A stretch of 64,000 nt of DNA from Thiothrix subterranea (GCF_030930995.1 NZ_CP133217.1:1912001-1976000); one strand, 5' to 3'. Shown: positions 1 to 8,105, counted from the stretch's first letter. A program made the numbers and translations. The notes: generated from the sequence alone by a model not told the origin.

Positions 1-366
1 GCCTTGGGTGAGGGTTTGTTGCAGGCGAGTATTTTCTTGCTCCAAGGCTTGTACTTGTTGCACCACGTGTTGCAGGGATTCGCGCATCTTGTCGTAGCGG
101 GTGCGTTCGTCTGGGGTCAGCTTTGCCAATTCCTCCGGTGTCAGTTCGGGTGCGCTGAAGGGGGATTCGGTGGGTGGCTCCGCCGCGACTGCCGGTTCGG
201 GTGCTGGCTTGGGGGGAGCTTCCAATTCTTTGAATGGGCTGGTTAACGTCAAGGTTTGTTCTTGAGGTGCTTGCGCGGCAGGTGTCAAATAAAGCATGAC
301 TCCCCCAGCAATCAGCATAAGCGAAGCCAGTGCGCCAATGGCAGTAATCGGGTCTTTAGTAGGCAT
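1..366 (-). CDS. Membrane-anchored coiled-coil protein, C-terminus cut by window edge
   Basis: The complement reads open from an ATG at 366 to the window edge (122 codons, no stop). Residues 1-11 are polar, about 12-28 form a hydrophobic helix (ASLMLIAGGVMLYL), then a Pro/Ala/Glu-rich linker runs to about residue 80. The last 40 residues (RTRYDKMRESLQHVV followed by QQVQALEQENTRLQQ) look like a coiled coil. The layout suggests a bitopic inner-membrane protein with a periplasmic coiled coil. It is divergent from the cytochrome lipoprotein gene, with 187 bp between them. I do not recognise the family. The reading is clear, the function unknown. Confidence 0.6.
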   Translation of the reverse strand, partial: MPTKDPITAIGALASLMLIAGGVMLYLTPAAQAPQEQTLTLTSPFKELEAPPKPAPEPAVAAEPPTESPFSAPELTPEELAKLTPDERTRYDKMRESLQHVVQQVQALEQENTRLQQTLTQG

Positions 367-450
367 GTGTAAGTCGTGCGCCAAAAATTCATGAGCATAA
401 TTCGCTGGCACGCGATACTCAAGCCAGAAAGCGTTTTTGAGTGTACTTAA

Positions 451-479
451 TTGACATCGTTATAGGCGTCTATTACGAT
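451..479 (+). promoter_or_regulatory. Predicted sigma70 promoter of the cytochrome lipoprotein gene
   Basis: A perfect -35 hexamer TTGACA (451-456) is followed by a 17-bp spacer and TACGAT (474-479, 4 of 6 matches to TATAAT). A start near 486 would leave a leader of about 68 nt before the ATG at 554, where GGAGAT supplies a ribosome binding site. Predicted from sequence only. Confidence 0.55.
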
Positions 480-553
480 GCCTGCCCATTGATATTCCTT
501 CCACAATAATGTAATTCAAAGTCCGATAGGACACATCCAGGAGATAGTTAGTC

Positions 554-1249
554 ATGAAAAAAATTACCGTTAGTATTTCTGCTTTGTTCTTAGCGCTGGG
601 CGTTCTGAGCGGCTGCGGCGAGAAAAAAGAAGAAGCGCCGAAAGCGGAAGCACCTGCTGCTGAGCAAAAGCCTGCTGAACAAGTTGCTCAACCCGCAGCG
701 CCCGCCGCAGAACCTGCACCAGCCGCTACCCCAGCAGTAGCAGCGGCTGACCCAGCCGTGATGCCTAACCCAATGACGGCGATGACCGATGCGGCTAAAG
801 CTGCCGGTGATGCGGTTGCACAAGCGGCTGATTCCACCACGCAAGCAGTGGGTGATGCAGCCAAAGCCGTGGGCGATACCGCTACTAAAGCGGCGGATGC
901 TACCACGCAGGCAGTAGGCGATGCGGCTCAAGCCGTGGGCGATACTGCTGCTAAAGCGGCGGATGCGACCACTGAAGCGGCAGCAGGCGCAGTAGCAGCG
1001 GCTGGCGCGGTTGACGGCGAAAAAGTTTACAAAGGTCTGTGCTTCAGTTGCCATGACATGGGGATTGCTGGTTCACCTAAGTTGGGTGATAAAGCGGCAT
1101 GGGCGCCACGTATCGCAACCGGTATGGACGCTTTGTACACCTCTTCTTTGAATGGTAAAGGTGCGATGCCAGCAAAAGGCGGCAACCCAGCACTGGCTGA
1201 TGCAGAAGTGAAAGCAGCCGTTGATTGGATGGTTGCCCAAGCAAAGTAA
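554..1249 (+). CDS. c5-type cytochrome c lipoprotein with tandem 22-residue repeats
   Basis: 231 residues. Residues 1-20 form a signal peptide ending in the lipobox LSGC, so Cys21 would be lipidated. Residues 25-75 are Ala/Pro/Glu-rich. Residues 81-146 are three 22-residue Ala-rich repeats (AVGDAAKAVGD type) that read as two 11-mers each, as in LEA-like amphipathic helices. The C-terminal domain (about 153-231) carries the haem motif CFSCH (163-167) and a late Met in GKGAMPAKGG, as in the cytochrome c5 family of small class I cytochromes. It is probably a periplasmic membrane-tethered electron carrier on a flexible helical stalk. Its partner is not indicated by the neighbours. The haem domain is nearly identical to the one fused to a TIR domain at 34219-35046. 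Confidence 0.85.
   Translation: MKKITVSISALFLALGVLSGCGEKKEEAPKAEAPAAEQKPAEQVAQPAAPAAEPAPAATPAVAAADPAVMPNPMTAMTDAAKAAGDAVAQAADSTTQAVGDAAKAVGDTATKAADATTQAVGDAAQAVGDTAAKAADATTEAAAGAVAAAGAVDGEKVYKGLCFSCHDMGIAGSPKLGDKAAWAPRIATGMDALYTSSLNGKGAMPAKGGNPALADAEVKAAVDWMVAQAK
794..991 (+). repeat. Three tandem 66-bp coding repeats (22 residues each)
   Basis: Codons 81-102, 103-124 and 125-146 of the cytochrome lipoprotein repeat the pattern A-K/Q-A-x-G-D-T/A-A-x-x-A-A-D-x-T-T-x-A. The second and third units are almost identical. Each unit splits into two 11-residue half-repeats, so the region probably forms a long Ala-rich helix. The number of units may vary between strains. Confidence 0.75.
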
Positions 1250-1267
1250 GCGCTTATTTGCTTTGCC

Positions 1268-1298
1268 ATAAAAAAAGCCCCATTACGGGGCTTTTTTT
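1268..1298 (+). terminator. Rho-independent terminator after the cytochrome lipoprotein gene
   Basis: AAAAAAGCCCC (1271-1281), a short loop, then GGGGC and a run of seven T. The flanking A and T tracts would let it work in both directions, so it may also end the small complementary gene at 1315-1395. Confidence 0.85.
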
Positions 1299-1314
1299 AT
1301 GGGTGGCGTGATGC

Positions 1315-1395
1315 CTAAATGAGGTGATATGCCGTCATTAGATTGATCATTGCCACTGAGATTAGTATCAAGATAAATTTATATTCAATATCCAT
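1315..1395 (-). CDS. Possible 26-residue single-helix membrane protein
   Basis: The complement has a strong Shine-Dalgarno GGAGGT (1407-1402), six bases, an ATG (1395-1393) and 26 codons to TAG. The product starts MDIEYKFILILISVAMIN and is almost wholly hydrophobic after residue 7, as expected for a one-helix small membrane protein. The ideal ribosome site is the main support. The reading frame is too short for statistics and I know of no family. It points toward the terminator at 1268-1298. Confidence 0.45.
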   Translation of the reverse strand: MDIEYKFILILISVAMINLMTAYHLI

Positions 1396-1604
1396 AACGA
1401 TACCTCCGATTGTTTTTATTGATTAATTTCCCTGTGCCCGTGCAGTGATAGGTGGATCACTTCTCTCCATTAGTGCGGAATAGTTTAGCACCAGCTTAAT
1501 TAATAAACGCTTAATAATTGCCTGTTTTGTGGTCACGGTAGGTGTATCTTCTCCTCTCTTTTTCACCGTTGATCAGCTAAATCGGTGCGATCTTACGGAA
1601 CTGC

Positions 1605-1633
1605 ATGACACTTGCTGTATCAAGCCGTATAAT
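1605..1633 (+). promoter_or_regulatory. Predicted sigma70 promoter of ssrA
   Basis: ATGACA (1605-1610), a 17-bp spacer, and a perfect TATAAT (1628-1633). The predicted start lies near 1640, about 23 nt before the mature tmRNA 5' end at 1663, as expected for a precursor trimmed by RNase P. Confidence 0.75.
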
Positions 1634-1662
1634 CGTGAGTCCAGCAACTTTTGCAGGATTCC

Positions 1663-2027
1663 GGGGGCGACTTGGCTTCGACGTGGATCACAAAGTCTGG
1701 GGAGCATGTAGTGGATGTGGTGACCACTTAAATTCTAGTCACAAACAATAGTCGCAAACGACGACTCTTACGCTCTCGCCGCTTAATAACCGGTAGTTAG
1801 CTGTCTGATCGCTACTGTGCTTATGCAGTACGAATATTCAGGCATCATCCAATCATAAGATCGTGCGGGAGGCTCGCCCAAGGCCAAACCACTAAACAGT
1901 ATTGGGACAGCCTGTGAGCAGCCTGTCAGTTGGCGGCAATCGGGTTAAATAAACGACTGACTAAACATGTAGTAGCCTTCAGATGGAGGGTTTGCGGACG
2001 CGGGTTCAATTCCCGCCGCCTCCACCA
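1663..2027 (+). ncRNA. ssrA: tmRNA (transfer-messenger RNA)
   Basis: The 5' end GGGGGCGACTTGGCTTCGAC and the 3' end with the T-arm GGTTCAATTCCC and CCGCCTCCACCA are the diagnostic tmRNA termini, pairing into the tRNA-like acceptor. The tag reading frame starts at GCA 1754 and reads ANDDSYALAA followed by two stops (1784-1789), a typical proteobacterial proteolysis tag ending in LAA/ALAA for ClpXP. The RNA rescues stalled ribosomes with SmpB; smpB is not in this window. A strong promoter lies upstream and a terminator downstream. Its 3' end is a common integration site, and an integrase gene follows. Confidence 0.97.
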
Positions 2028-2058
2028 ATTTACTGTTTCATGCAGTCTCATGAAGTAT

Positions 2059-2097
2059 TAAAACCCGTTACAGGCGGCAATCTGTAAGGGGTTTTTT
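2059..2097 (+). terminator. Terminator downstream of ssrA
   Basis: AAAACCC-G-TTACAG (2060-2073), loop GCGGCAAT, then CTGTAA-GGGG and six T (to 2097). The stem is long, with a poly-T tail. It lies between tmRNA and the integrase, probably insulating the two. Confidence 0.8.
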
Positions 2098-2140
2098 GTT
2101 GCATGGCGTCTTATCCCGTGTCATGACATCGCACACTTTT

Positions 2141-2189
2141 GGGGGTATCTTGGGGGGTATCTTCCAAACTCAGAAAAGCGATACCCCTT
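2141..2189. repeat. Direct and inverted GGGGGTATC repeats at the integrase 5' end
   Basis: GGGGGTATCTT occurs at 2141-2151 and again at 2153-2163, and its inverted form GATACCCC at 2180-2187. All lie between the tmRNA terminator and the integrase start at 2192. Closely spaced repeats beside an integrase near its target site are often integrase or excisionase binding sites. That role here is inference. Confidence 0.5.
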
Positions 2190-2191
2190 TT

Positions 2192-3406
2192 ATGAAACGC
2201 AGCTTGAACGACACCGCAGTTAAGAACGCCAAGCCCAAAGACAAAGAATACAAATTGAGCGACGGGGGAGGGCTGTACTTACTGGTTAAGCCCAACGGGT
2301 CTAAGTTGTGGCGTTACAAGTACAAGCTACCCAAAGAGAAAGTTCTAGCCATTGGCAGTTATCCAGAAATCAGCCTGAAGGATGCACGGTTACTGCACGA
2401 AGAGGCGCGGGCATTGTGGGCGCGTGGTGTTGACCCATCACAACACAAGCAAGCCACCAAGGGCGCAAAGCGGGCAGAATCGGCTAATACCTTTCAGGCA
2501 ATCGCGACAGAATGGCTTGTGAAGTTCACCGCAGACCAAGCACCAGAACACACCGACAGGCAGAAACGGCGGCTAGAACGTCACGTTTTCCCGTGGATAG
2601 GCGGGCGCATCATTGGGGAAATTGAGCCACCGGATATTTTAGCCGTGCTACGGCGCATCGAAGCGGCTGGAACGCTGGAAACTGCCCACAGGGTGAAAAC
2701 CATCATCGGGCAAGTATTCCGCTATGCGGTGGCAACAGGTCGGGCGGTACGTGACCAAACCGCAGACCTGAAAGGCGCACTGCCACCCGCAAAAGGCAAC
2801 CACTTTGCAGCGATCACAGACCCGAAGGAAATAGGGGCATTGTTGCGGGCTATGGCTGGCTACCGTGGGGCGATTGAAACCCGTATAGCTTTGCAATTGT
2901 CGGCTTACCTGTTCACCCGACCGGGCGAACTCAGACAAATGGAATGGGCAGAGATAGAAGGGGATGTTTGGACAATCCCAGCGGAAAAGATGAAGGCAGG
3001 GCGTGTGCATGTAGTGCCATTGTGCAAACAGGCATTAGCTTTGCTGGAAGAAATGCGACCGCTAACAGGTAAACGGCGCTATGTGTTCCCGTCCCGCACG
3101 GATACCAAAAAACCCATGAGCGCTAATACAGTGAGGTCGGCACTGGTACGGCTAGGCTATGAAAGCGACACCATGACCGCACACGGATTTAGGGCGCTTG
3201 CCAGTACCCGGTTGTATGAGATGGGCTTTCACTCAGAACTCATTGAACGGCAGTTAGCCCACACGGTAGGGAATGAGGTTCGCAGGGCTTACGACCGATC
3301 ACAGCACCTAGACCAACGTACCGCCATGATGCAGCAATGGGCGGATTACCTCGACAGTTTGCGTGATGGTGCGCAAGTCATACCGATACGACGCGCAACC
3401 AGTTAG
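2192..3406 (+). CDS. Tyrosine recombinase, P4-type phage/island integrase
   Basis: 404 residues from ATG 2192 (an upstream in-frame TTG at 2096 exists, but family members begin near MKRSLNDTAVKNAKP). The N-terminal DUF4102-like domain (about 1-95, DGGGLYLLVKPNGSKLWRYK) is followed by the core-binding domain and a catalytic domain. The active-site residues are visible: Arg in FTRPGELRQMEW, His-x-x-Arg in AHGFRALAST, His in RQLAHTVG and the nucleophile Tyr in VRRAYDRSQ. The enzyme inserts elements at tRNA/tmRNA 3' ends, which fits its position directly behind ssrA. The Shine-Dalgarno is weak. The protein appears intact even though the rest of the element looks eroded. Confidence 0.92.
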   Translation: MKRSLNDTAVKNAKPKDKEYKLSDGGGLYLLVKPNGSKLWRYKYKLPKEKVLAIGSYPEISLKDARLLHEEARALWARGVDPSQHKQATKGAKRAESANTFQAIATEWLVKFTADQAPEHTDRQKRRLERHVFPWIGGRIIGEIEPPDILAVLRRIEAAGTLETAHRVKTIIGQVFRYAVATGRAVRDQTADLKGALPPAKGNHFAAITDPKEIGALLRAMAGYRGAIETRIALQLSAYLFTRPGELRQMEWAEIEGDVWTIPAEKMKAGRVHVVPLCKQALALLEEMRPLTGKRRYVFPSRTDTKKPMSANTVRSALVRLGYESDTMTAHGFRALASTRLYEMGFHSELIERQLAHTVGNEVRRAYDRSQHLDQRTAMMQQWADYLDSLRDGAQVIPIRRATS

Positions 3407-3544
3407 CCAAGCTACTGCACACCAATACCACAGAGAGCCACACACGTTGCGGTTTTTTTATGTCTGTATTTCATAGGTTTAGCTGAAATCGGAAGGGCAG
3501 GGACACAAAAAATATTTTTTTTCTGTTGGAATGAATGAAATCAG

Positions 3545-3663
3545 GGTGTAACAGAAAGAAAAAGAATGTGAATACACATTTATTTTCTTTTATTTTCATC
3601 TATTTGCAGTGCTACACCTCTGTTACACCTTGTGGCGTTTTTAGGTGTAGCAAGGTGTAACAG
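3545..3663. repeat. Iteron-like cluster of five GGTGTA boxes around an AT-rich inverted repeat
   Basis: The 345 bp between the integrase and the next gene hold GGTGTA or its complement at about 3545, 3612, 3622, 3644 and 3654. TGTTACACCTTG (3621-3632) and CAAGGTGTAACA (3651-3662) are perfect inverted repeats, as are CTACACCT (3612-3619) and AGGTGTAG (3643-3650). Between the first box and the others lies an AT-rich imperfect inverted repeat with arms 3555-3570 and 3575-3590 (14 of 16 pairs). The layout resembles a small replication origin with iterons and an unwinding element, or integrase arm sites. No Rep gene is visible. Confidence 0.5.
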
Positions 3664-3752
3664 AACGAAGGGCAGGCGGGCAGGGAAGCCCCTAGCAGCG
3701 GCTAATCTTTGCGCCTATGCACCCACCCCAAAGCGTTGGTATACTTGCCAAC

Positions 3753-3867
3753 ATGGAAAAAGCAATATTGATTTACAAGCGGCGGCGTGAATTTGCGGAC
3801 GGCGCAACCGGAACAGGTATGGCGGGATTTTGTAACCGACATCCTCACTGAGAGGGGCAAGCCATGA
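3753..3867 (+). pseudogene. TumE-type (DUF6516) toxin remnant with internal deletion
   Basis: From ATG 3753 the frame reads MEKAILIYKRRREFADGA, resembling the TumE/DUF6516 toxin N-terminus, then leaves that frame and stops at 3851. In the +1 frame, 3805-3867 reads EQVWRDFVTDILTERGKP and a stop, which resembles the toxin's usual C-terminus and overlaps the next gene's start as ATGA (3864-3867). The middle of a roughly 110-residue toxin is missing. I read it as a deletion plus frameshift that keeps translational coupling to the downstream HTH gene. TATACT lies just upstream (3740-3745). The family assignment rests on motif memory. Confidence 0.6.
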
Positions 3868-4238
3868 GATACGCAATTATCCGCATTGCACCCAGCCTTG
3901 AAGCCGATTTGCTGGAAATGGGCGCGGCTTTCGTGGATGCACTGGAAACCGGCAGTTATCAGGGTGAGGTATTCACCTTTGAAACGCCTATGGGATTGTT
4001 TCAGGCGATTACCCCCAAGCGCTGGGAACTGCTGGACAGGCTGCAAGGCAAAGCGGCGGTGAGTATCCGCGAACTTGCCAAGCAATTGGGGCGGGATGTG
4101 AAGAACGTCCATACGGATGTAAGCAAGCTTTTGGAAATTGGCTTGCTGGAGCGTGACGAAGTAGGGCGGGTATTTTCCCCCTTTGCGGAAATCAGGACAG
4201 AATTCACCTTGAAGGGTGAGAGCAAAGCGGCGGCATGA
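3864..4238 (+). CDS. Winged-helix antitoxin-like DNA-binding protein (HVO_A0114/MarR-like)
   Basis: 124 residues. The central segment PKRWELLDRLQGKAAVSIRE, continuing into LAKQLGRDVKNVHTDVSKL, is a winged helix-turn-helix typical of the small regulators encoded next to TumE-type toxins. It starts inside the stop of the toxin remnant (ATGA), the usual layout of a two-gene operon. A clear paralogue sits at 48716-49075 (shared TPKRWELLD, LGRD.K.VHTD and GLV/L..D). It probably represses its own operon and may have neutralised the toxin, which is now broken. Function inferred from family and context. Confidence 0.75.
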   Translation: MRYAIIRIAPSLEADLLEMGAAFVDALETGSYQGEVFTFETPMGLFQAITPKRWELLDRLQGKAAVSIRELAKQLGRDVKNVHTDVSKLLEIGLLERDEVGRVFSPFAEIRTEFTLKGESKAAA

Positions 4239-4270
4239 AGAAGTTATTGCTTAATTTCCCTCTGGCGTCC

Positions 4271-4918
4271 TCAAATATCCCGCTTGCCCTGCCAAACGTA
4301 GATTACACGTCCTGAAATCACTAACTTCGCCGTTTTCATCCGCACAGTGGCAAAATTAGGATTGTCGTAGCTCACACAAACATGTTCGCCATCTGGTTCG
4401 AACTGAATGCGGGCAATGCTCAATGCTTCACCTTTGTTCTGGATGCCATATAGCCCGTTGATGTGTGTTTTTGCATCGCTATCAATGACTACTAGATCAC
4501 CACGTCGGATAGATGGCTGCATCTCGCTGGATTCCATTCGGTAGATCGTATAATTACCTTGCGAAGGACTCATCCCAAACAGCTCAGTGAGCCAATCATC
4601 TCGACAGATAAGGTTTTCATGCTGAGGTCTGTCACCTTCGTTCATATCCTTGTAATCACCCTGTTTAAAAATGGGTATGATTATTTGACCAGACGAGATG
4701 TTTATTGAGTTTGGGTGTGAATATTCGCCATGTTGTAACCATTGTGGATCACATGTTAGGTACTTTGCCGCCGAAAATAGGTAGTTATTTGGCACTTTGT
4801 CACGTCGTGTCCAGCCATAAATATGTTGTCTCTCAATGTCTAGCTCTCTGGCGAGATCAGACATATTACGTCCCATTTCTTTTAGTCTTGATTGTAAGCG
4901 TTTTTTGAGTGTTTCCAT
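4271..4918 (-). CDS. CI-like phage repressor with HTH and degenerate S24 domain
   Basis: 215 residues. Residues 15-45 form a Cro/CI-type helix-turn-helix (MSDLARELDIERQHIYGWTR). Residues about 115-212 match the LexA/CI S24 fold (YRMESSEMQPSIRRGDLVVI, GEALSIARIQF). In self-cleaving members a Ser precedes the Met-x-Pro motif and a Lys sits in a GE..VKRL strand. Here those positions are Glu132 and Ala169, so autocleavage looks impossible. It is probably the element's lysogeny-type repressor, converging on the HTH gene and reading toward the integrase. Its operator would lie in 4919-5002. Confidence 0.82.
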   Translation of the reverse strand: METLKKRLQSRLKEMGRNMSDLARELDIERQHIYGWTRRDKVPNNYLFSAAKYLTCDPQWLQHGEYSHPNSINISSGQIIIPIFKQGDYKDMNEGDRPQHENLICRDDWLTELFGMSPSQGNYTIYRMESSEMQPSIRRGDLVVIDSDAKTHINGLYGIQNKGEALSIARIQFEPDGEHVCVSYDNPNFATVRMKTAKLVISGRVIYVWQGKRDI

Positions 4919-5002
4919 TTTATTTGATGCCTATATATTTTTAATTGATTTGGCGAGTAAATGTATATCATCATTTGGCAGTTTGGCTAGGAATTTAAAC
5001 AC

Positions 5003-5977
5003 TCATGTTGATTTTTGACGCAACTGACTTTTTATCCATTCGATCATCCGCCTTTCCAGCCAATAGTCAGCCCGCCAAGGCACACGACCCGCCACAAAAC
5101 CCACATGCCCGCCGTGCGTCGTCAATTCCAGCGTGACGCTATCACTCAACATGGCTTCCGTCGGCGCAGTGGTCGGGTACATAAACGGATCATCTTGCGA
5201 ATGAATAATCAGCGTTGGGATTTCAATACGTTGCAGAAATTGCTGTGAACTGCTGCGGCTGTAGTAATCTTCCGCCCCGGCAAAGCCATTCAGCGGCGCA
5301 GTGATTTGATCGTCGAAAGCAAACAGCGTCTTGAGTGTATTCAAATCGACCGCTAACGGACTGGTCATTTGGCTGAATTTTCTACGATAGGATGCCTTGA
5401 GTTTGTTGACCAGATAACGTCCGTAGACGACAGAGAAACCCCGTTCCAGCTTGCAAGCGCATTCCTGCAATTGGAATGGCACGGAAACCGCAATCGCTGC
5501 TTGCAAACCAGCGTTCGCACCCATTTCGCCGAGGTGTTTCAAAATCAGGTTGCCACCGAGTGAGAAACCGATGGCGGCGTTGGGCATTCGTTGGGTTTGC
5601 TGCAAATACACCAGCACTTCCGCAATGTCAGCCGTGCGCCCGGAATGGTAACTGCTCGGCAAGCGATTGTGTGTGCCGCTACAGCCGCGCAAATGCATGA
5701 AGACACTCGCAAAACCCGCTTGCTGCAACGCCTGCATTAACGTTTGCACATAATGCGATTGCAACGAACCTTCCAGCCCATGAATCACCAATACCAGCGG
5801 CGCATTCGCACGTGGATACCAAGCAAGGTCGATGAAATCCCCGTCGCTGAGTTCCACCCGTTCGGCTTGCAGGGGCAGTTGCACGCGGCGGCGCAGGAAT
5901 ACCGGCCACAAGGTTTGCAAATGGGGTGAGCGTAGCCACCACGCTGGGCGAAAGGTCGATTGCTGGATTCGTTTCAT
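5003..5977 (-). CDS. YheT-family alpha/beta hydrolase
   Basis: 324 residues from ATG 5977 (the frame stays open to 6160, but [20 protein letters not shown] is the family start). Typical features are SPHLQT near the N-terminus, the oxyanion segment HGLEGS, the nucleophile elbow GFSLGGN and a late catalytic His in THGGHVGF. The family acts on acyl esters of unknown identity in the cytoplasm or at the membrane. It is divergent from hisC with 42 bp between starts. It marks the return to core genes after the tmRNA-linked element. Confidence 0.88.
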   Translation of the reverse strand: MKRIQQSTFRPAWWLRSPHLQTLWPVFLRRRVQLPLQAERVELSDGDFIDLAWYPRANAPLVLVIHGLEGSLQSHYVQTLMQALQQAGFASVFMHLRGCSGTHNRLPSSYHSGRTADIAEVLVYLQQTQRMPNAAIGFSLGGNLILKHLGEMGANAGLQAAIAVSVPFQLQECACKLERGFSVVYGRYLVNKLKASYRRKFSQMTSPLAVDLNTLKTLFAFDDQITAPLNGFAGAEDYYSRSSSQQFLQRIEIPTLIIHSQDDPFMYPTTAPTEAMLSDSVTLELTTHGGHVGFVAGRVPWRADYWLERRMIEWIKSQLRQKST

Positions 5978-6019
5978 CCCTATATCATCACACGTTTCTA
6001 TTCGCCACCGGAAGCACGC

Positions 6020-7072
6020 ATGAGCCAATATTGGAGCAAGCTGGTACACAATCTCGACCCGTATGTACCGGGTGAACAGCCGAAAGACCAGCGTTACATC
6101 AAGCTGAATACCAACGAATGCCCGTACCCGCCCTCGCCGAATGCACTCGCGGCGATTCACGCGGCGGCGGATGAGCGGTTACGGCTGTACCCCGACCCGA
6201 ATGCGGACGAGCTGAAGGATGCGATTGCCGATTATTACGACGTGCAACGCGCCAATATTTTCGTCGGCAATGGTTCGGATGAGGTGTTGGCGCACGTTTT
6301 TCAAGGCTTGCTCAAGCACGACGCGCCGTTGTTATACCCCGACATTAGCTACAGTTTTTACCCCGTTTACGCCAATCTTTACCAGATTAATGCGCAGCAA
6401 ATCCCGTTGCGTGAGGATTTTCGGGTGTGCTTGGGTGATTATGCGGTGGATAACGGCGGCATTATTTTCCCCAATCCGAATGCGCCCACTAGCATGGCCT
6501 TGGGTTTGGATGCGATTGAAGCTTTGTTGCAAACTCACGCGGAATCCGTGGTGGTCGTGGATGAAGCCTACGTTGATTTTGGGGCGCAAACCGCGATTCC
6601 GCTGATCGACAAGTACCCGAATTTATTGGTGGTACAAACCTTCTCCAAATCACGTTCCCTTGCCGGATTGCGGGTAGGCTTCGCGGTGGGGCATCCTGAT
6701 TTGATCAATGCGCTGGAGCGGGTGAAAAATTCCTTCAACTCGTACCCCTTGGGGCGCATGGCGATTGCGGGCGCAGCAGCAGCGATGCGCGATAAGGCGT
6801 ATTTTGAGGATACTTGCCAGAAAATTGTCGCTACCCGTGAGATGACAGTGCAAAGCCTGACCGAGATGGGTTTCAGCGTATTGCCGTCAGCGGCGAATTT
6901 CGTGTTTGCGCGTCCACCTGCGGGCAATGCGGAAAGTCTGTATTTGGCACTGAAGCAGCGCGGGATATTGGTGCGTTATTTCAATAAACCACGCATTAAC
7001 GAGTATTTGCGGATTACCATCGGTACGGATGAGGAAATGGCAACCTTCCTGAGCGTATTGGCTGCGCTATGA
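6020..7072 (+). CDS. hisC: Histidinol-phosphate aminotransferase
   Basis: 350 residues from ATG 6020 ([20 protein letters not shown]). An in-frame upstream start at 5960 would overlap the divergent hydrolase. This is a PLP fold-type I aminotransferase: [21 protein letters not shown], the VVDEAYVDF Asp that contacts the pyridine nitrogen, the Schiff-base Lys in [14 protein letters not shown], and the C-terminal Arg in YLRITIG. It converts imidazole-acetol phosphate to histidinol phosphate. It is apart from other his genes and coupled to the next gene by an ATGA overlap. Confidence 0.93.
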   Translation: MSQYWSKLVHNLDPYVPGEQPKDQRYIKLNTNECPYPPSPNALAAIHAAADERLRLYPDPNADELKDAIADYYDVQRANIFVGNGSDEVLAHVFQGLLKHDAPLLYPDISYSFYPVYANLYQINAQQIPLREDFRVCLGDYAVDNGGIIFPNPNAPTSMALGLDAIEALLQTHAESVVVVDEAYVDFGAQTAIPLIDKYPNLLVVQTFSKSRSLAGLRVGFAVGHPDLINALERVKNSFNSYPLGRMAIAGAAAAMRDKAYFEDTCQKIVATREMTVQSLTEMGFSVLPSAANFVFARPPAGNAESLYLALKQRGILVRYFNKPRINEYLRITIGTDEEMATFLSVLAAL

Positions 7073-7824
7073 ATCTCTACGTACTCGAAACCCACATTAA
7101 TACCTTGCTGAATGTTGGCAAGTTCCGCGATTACGCCCCGAATGGCTTGCAGGTCGAGGGCAGGGCGGAAGTTAAGCGCATTGTTACGGGTGTCACCGCT
7201 TCGCAGGCGTTGTTGGATGCGGCAGTGGAATGCAATGCCGATGCGGTGTTGGTGCATCACGGTTATTTCTGGAAGGGTGAATCACAGGTGATTCGCGGTA
7301 TGAAAAAACGTCGGATTGCAACTTTGCTTCAGCATGACATCAGTTTGTTGGGTTATCACTTGCCGCTGGATGCGCATCCGACGTTAGGCAATAACGCACA
7401 ACTGGCGGCACGGCTGGGCATTCGCACCGAAGGCGTAATGGATGAACGTGAACTGCAAGGCGTGGGCAATGTCGGTTCGTTGGCTGAAGCCGTGAGTTTG
7501 GATGCATTCGGGCAACACGTTGCGGCAGTGTTAGGACGTGAACCTTTGCTGATTGCAGGCGGTGAGCATCCCATCCAACGCATTGCTTGGTGTACGGGCG
7601 GCGCACAAGGTTACATCCAGCAAGCGTTTGAGCTGGGGGCGGATGCGTATTTGAGCGGTGAAATTTCCGAACACACGGTGCATTTTGCGCGGGAAAACGG
7701 CATTCATTATCTGGCAGCAGGGCATCACGCGACCGAGCGTTACGGCATTCAGGCGCTAGGAAACCATTTGGCAGCCCAATTTGGGTTGGAACATTATTTT
7801 CTGGACATCAATAACCCGGCATAA
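7069..7824 (+). CDS. Nif3-like dinuclear metal-centre protein (YbgI family)
   Basis: 251 residues, overlapping hisC by 4 nt. Metal ligands of the family are visible in [11 protein letters not shown], the [11 protein letters not shown] segment, and [14 protein letters not shown] near the C-terminus. YbgI/Nif3 proteins form hexameric rings with two metal ions per subunit and are proposed to be hydrolases acting in GTP cyclohydrolase-like or repair reactions. The true substrate is unknown. Pairing with hisC or with petABC is common in gammaproteobacteria. Confidence 0.88.
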   Translation: MNLYVLETHINTLLNVGKFRDYAPNGLQVEGRAEVKRIVTGVTASQALLDAAVECNADAVLVHHGYFWKGESQVIRGMKKRRIATLLQHDISLLGYHLPLDAHPTLGNNAQLAARLGIRTEGVMDERELQGVGNVGSLAEAVSLDAFGQHVAAVLGREPLLIAGGEHPIQRIAWCTGGAQGYIQQAFELGADAYLSGEISEHTVHFARENGIHYLAAGHHATERYGIQALGNHLAAQFGLEHYFLDINNPA

Positions 7825-7986
7825 GTCAGGTTATTTTGTTTGTTTTTATGCTACTATTGCCGCGCCTTACTGATGGGGTAGTCGTAAATGATCTAAATCA
7901 AAACGTTTGCGTTTTACCCGTTAAGACACGGATTTATGCTTGATTTTATGTGTGAGTTCGGACATTCTACGTAGTCTTTCAGTATA

Positions 7987-7995
7987 TGCTAATAT
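7987..7995 (+). promoter_or_regulatory. Candidate extended -10 for petABC
   Basis: In the 281-bp gap before petA, TGCTAATAT (7987-7995) is an extended -10 element, without a good -35. TATACT at 7999-8004 is an alternative. No terminator hairpin or other gene is clear in this gap; the short open frame at 7940 has no ribosome site and ignores gene structure. Confidence 0.3.
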
Positions 7996-8105
7996 AGCTA
8001 TACTTAAGTTAATGGCTCAGATATTTAGTGCGGTTGCAAGCACCATCACAGTGTTTTGCAGCGGCACAGCAGATTACATTTTGAACATTTGGGAGAGTGC
8101 TAACG

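Noticed and set aside
4-246. 80-codon forward frame at the window start
   Set aside because: It is antisense to the coiled-coil protein, whose frame has a proper ATG and helix.
2096-2191. TTG start for the integrase
   Set aside because: It would translate the GGGGGTATC repeats and the end of the tmRNA terminator; family members begin near residue M at 2192.
5960-6019. Upstream extension of hisC
   Set aside because: It overlaps the divergent hydrolase start and has no family sequence; ATG 6020 fits HisC length.
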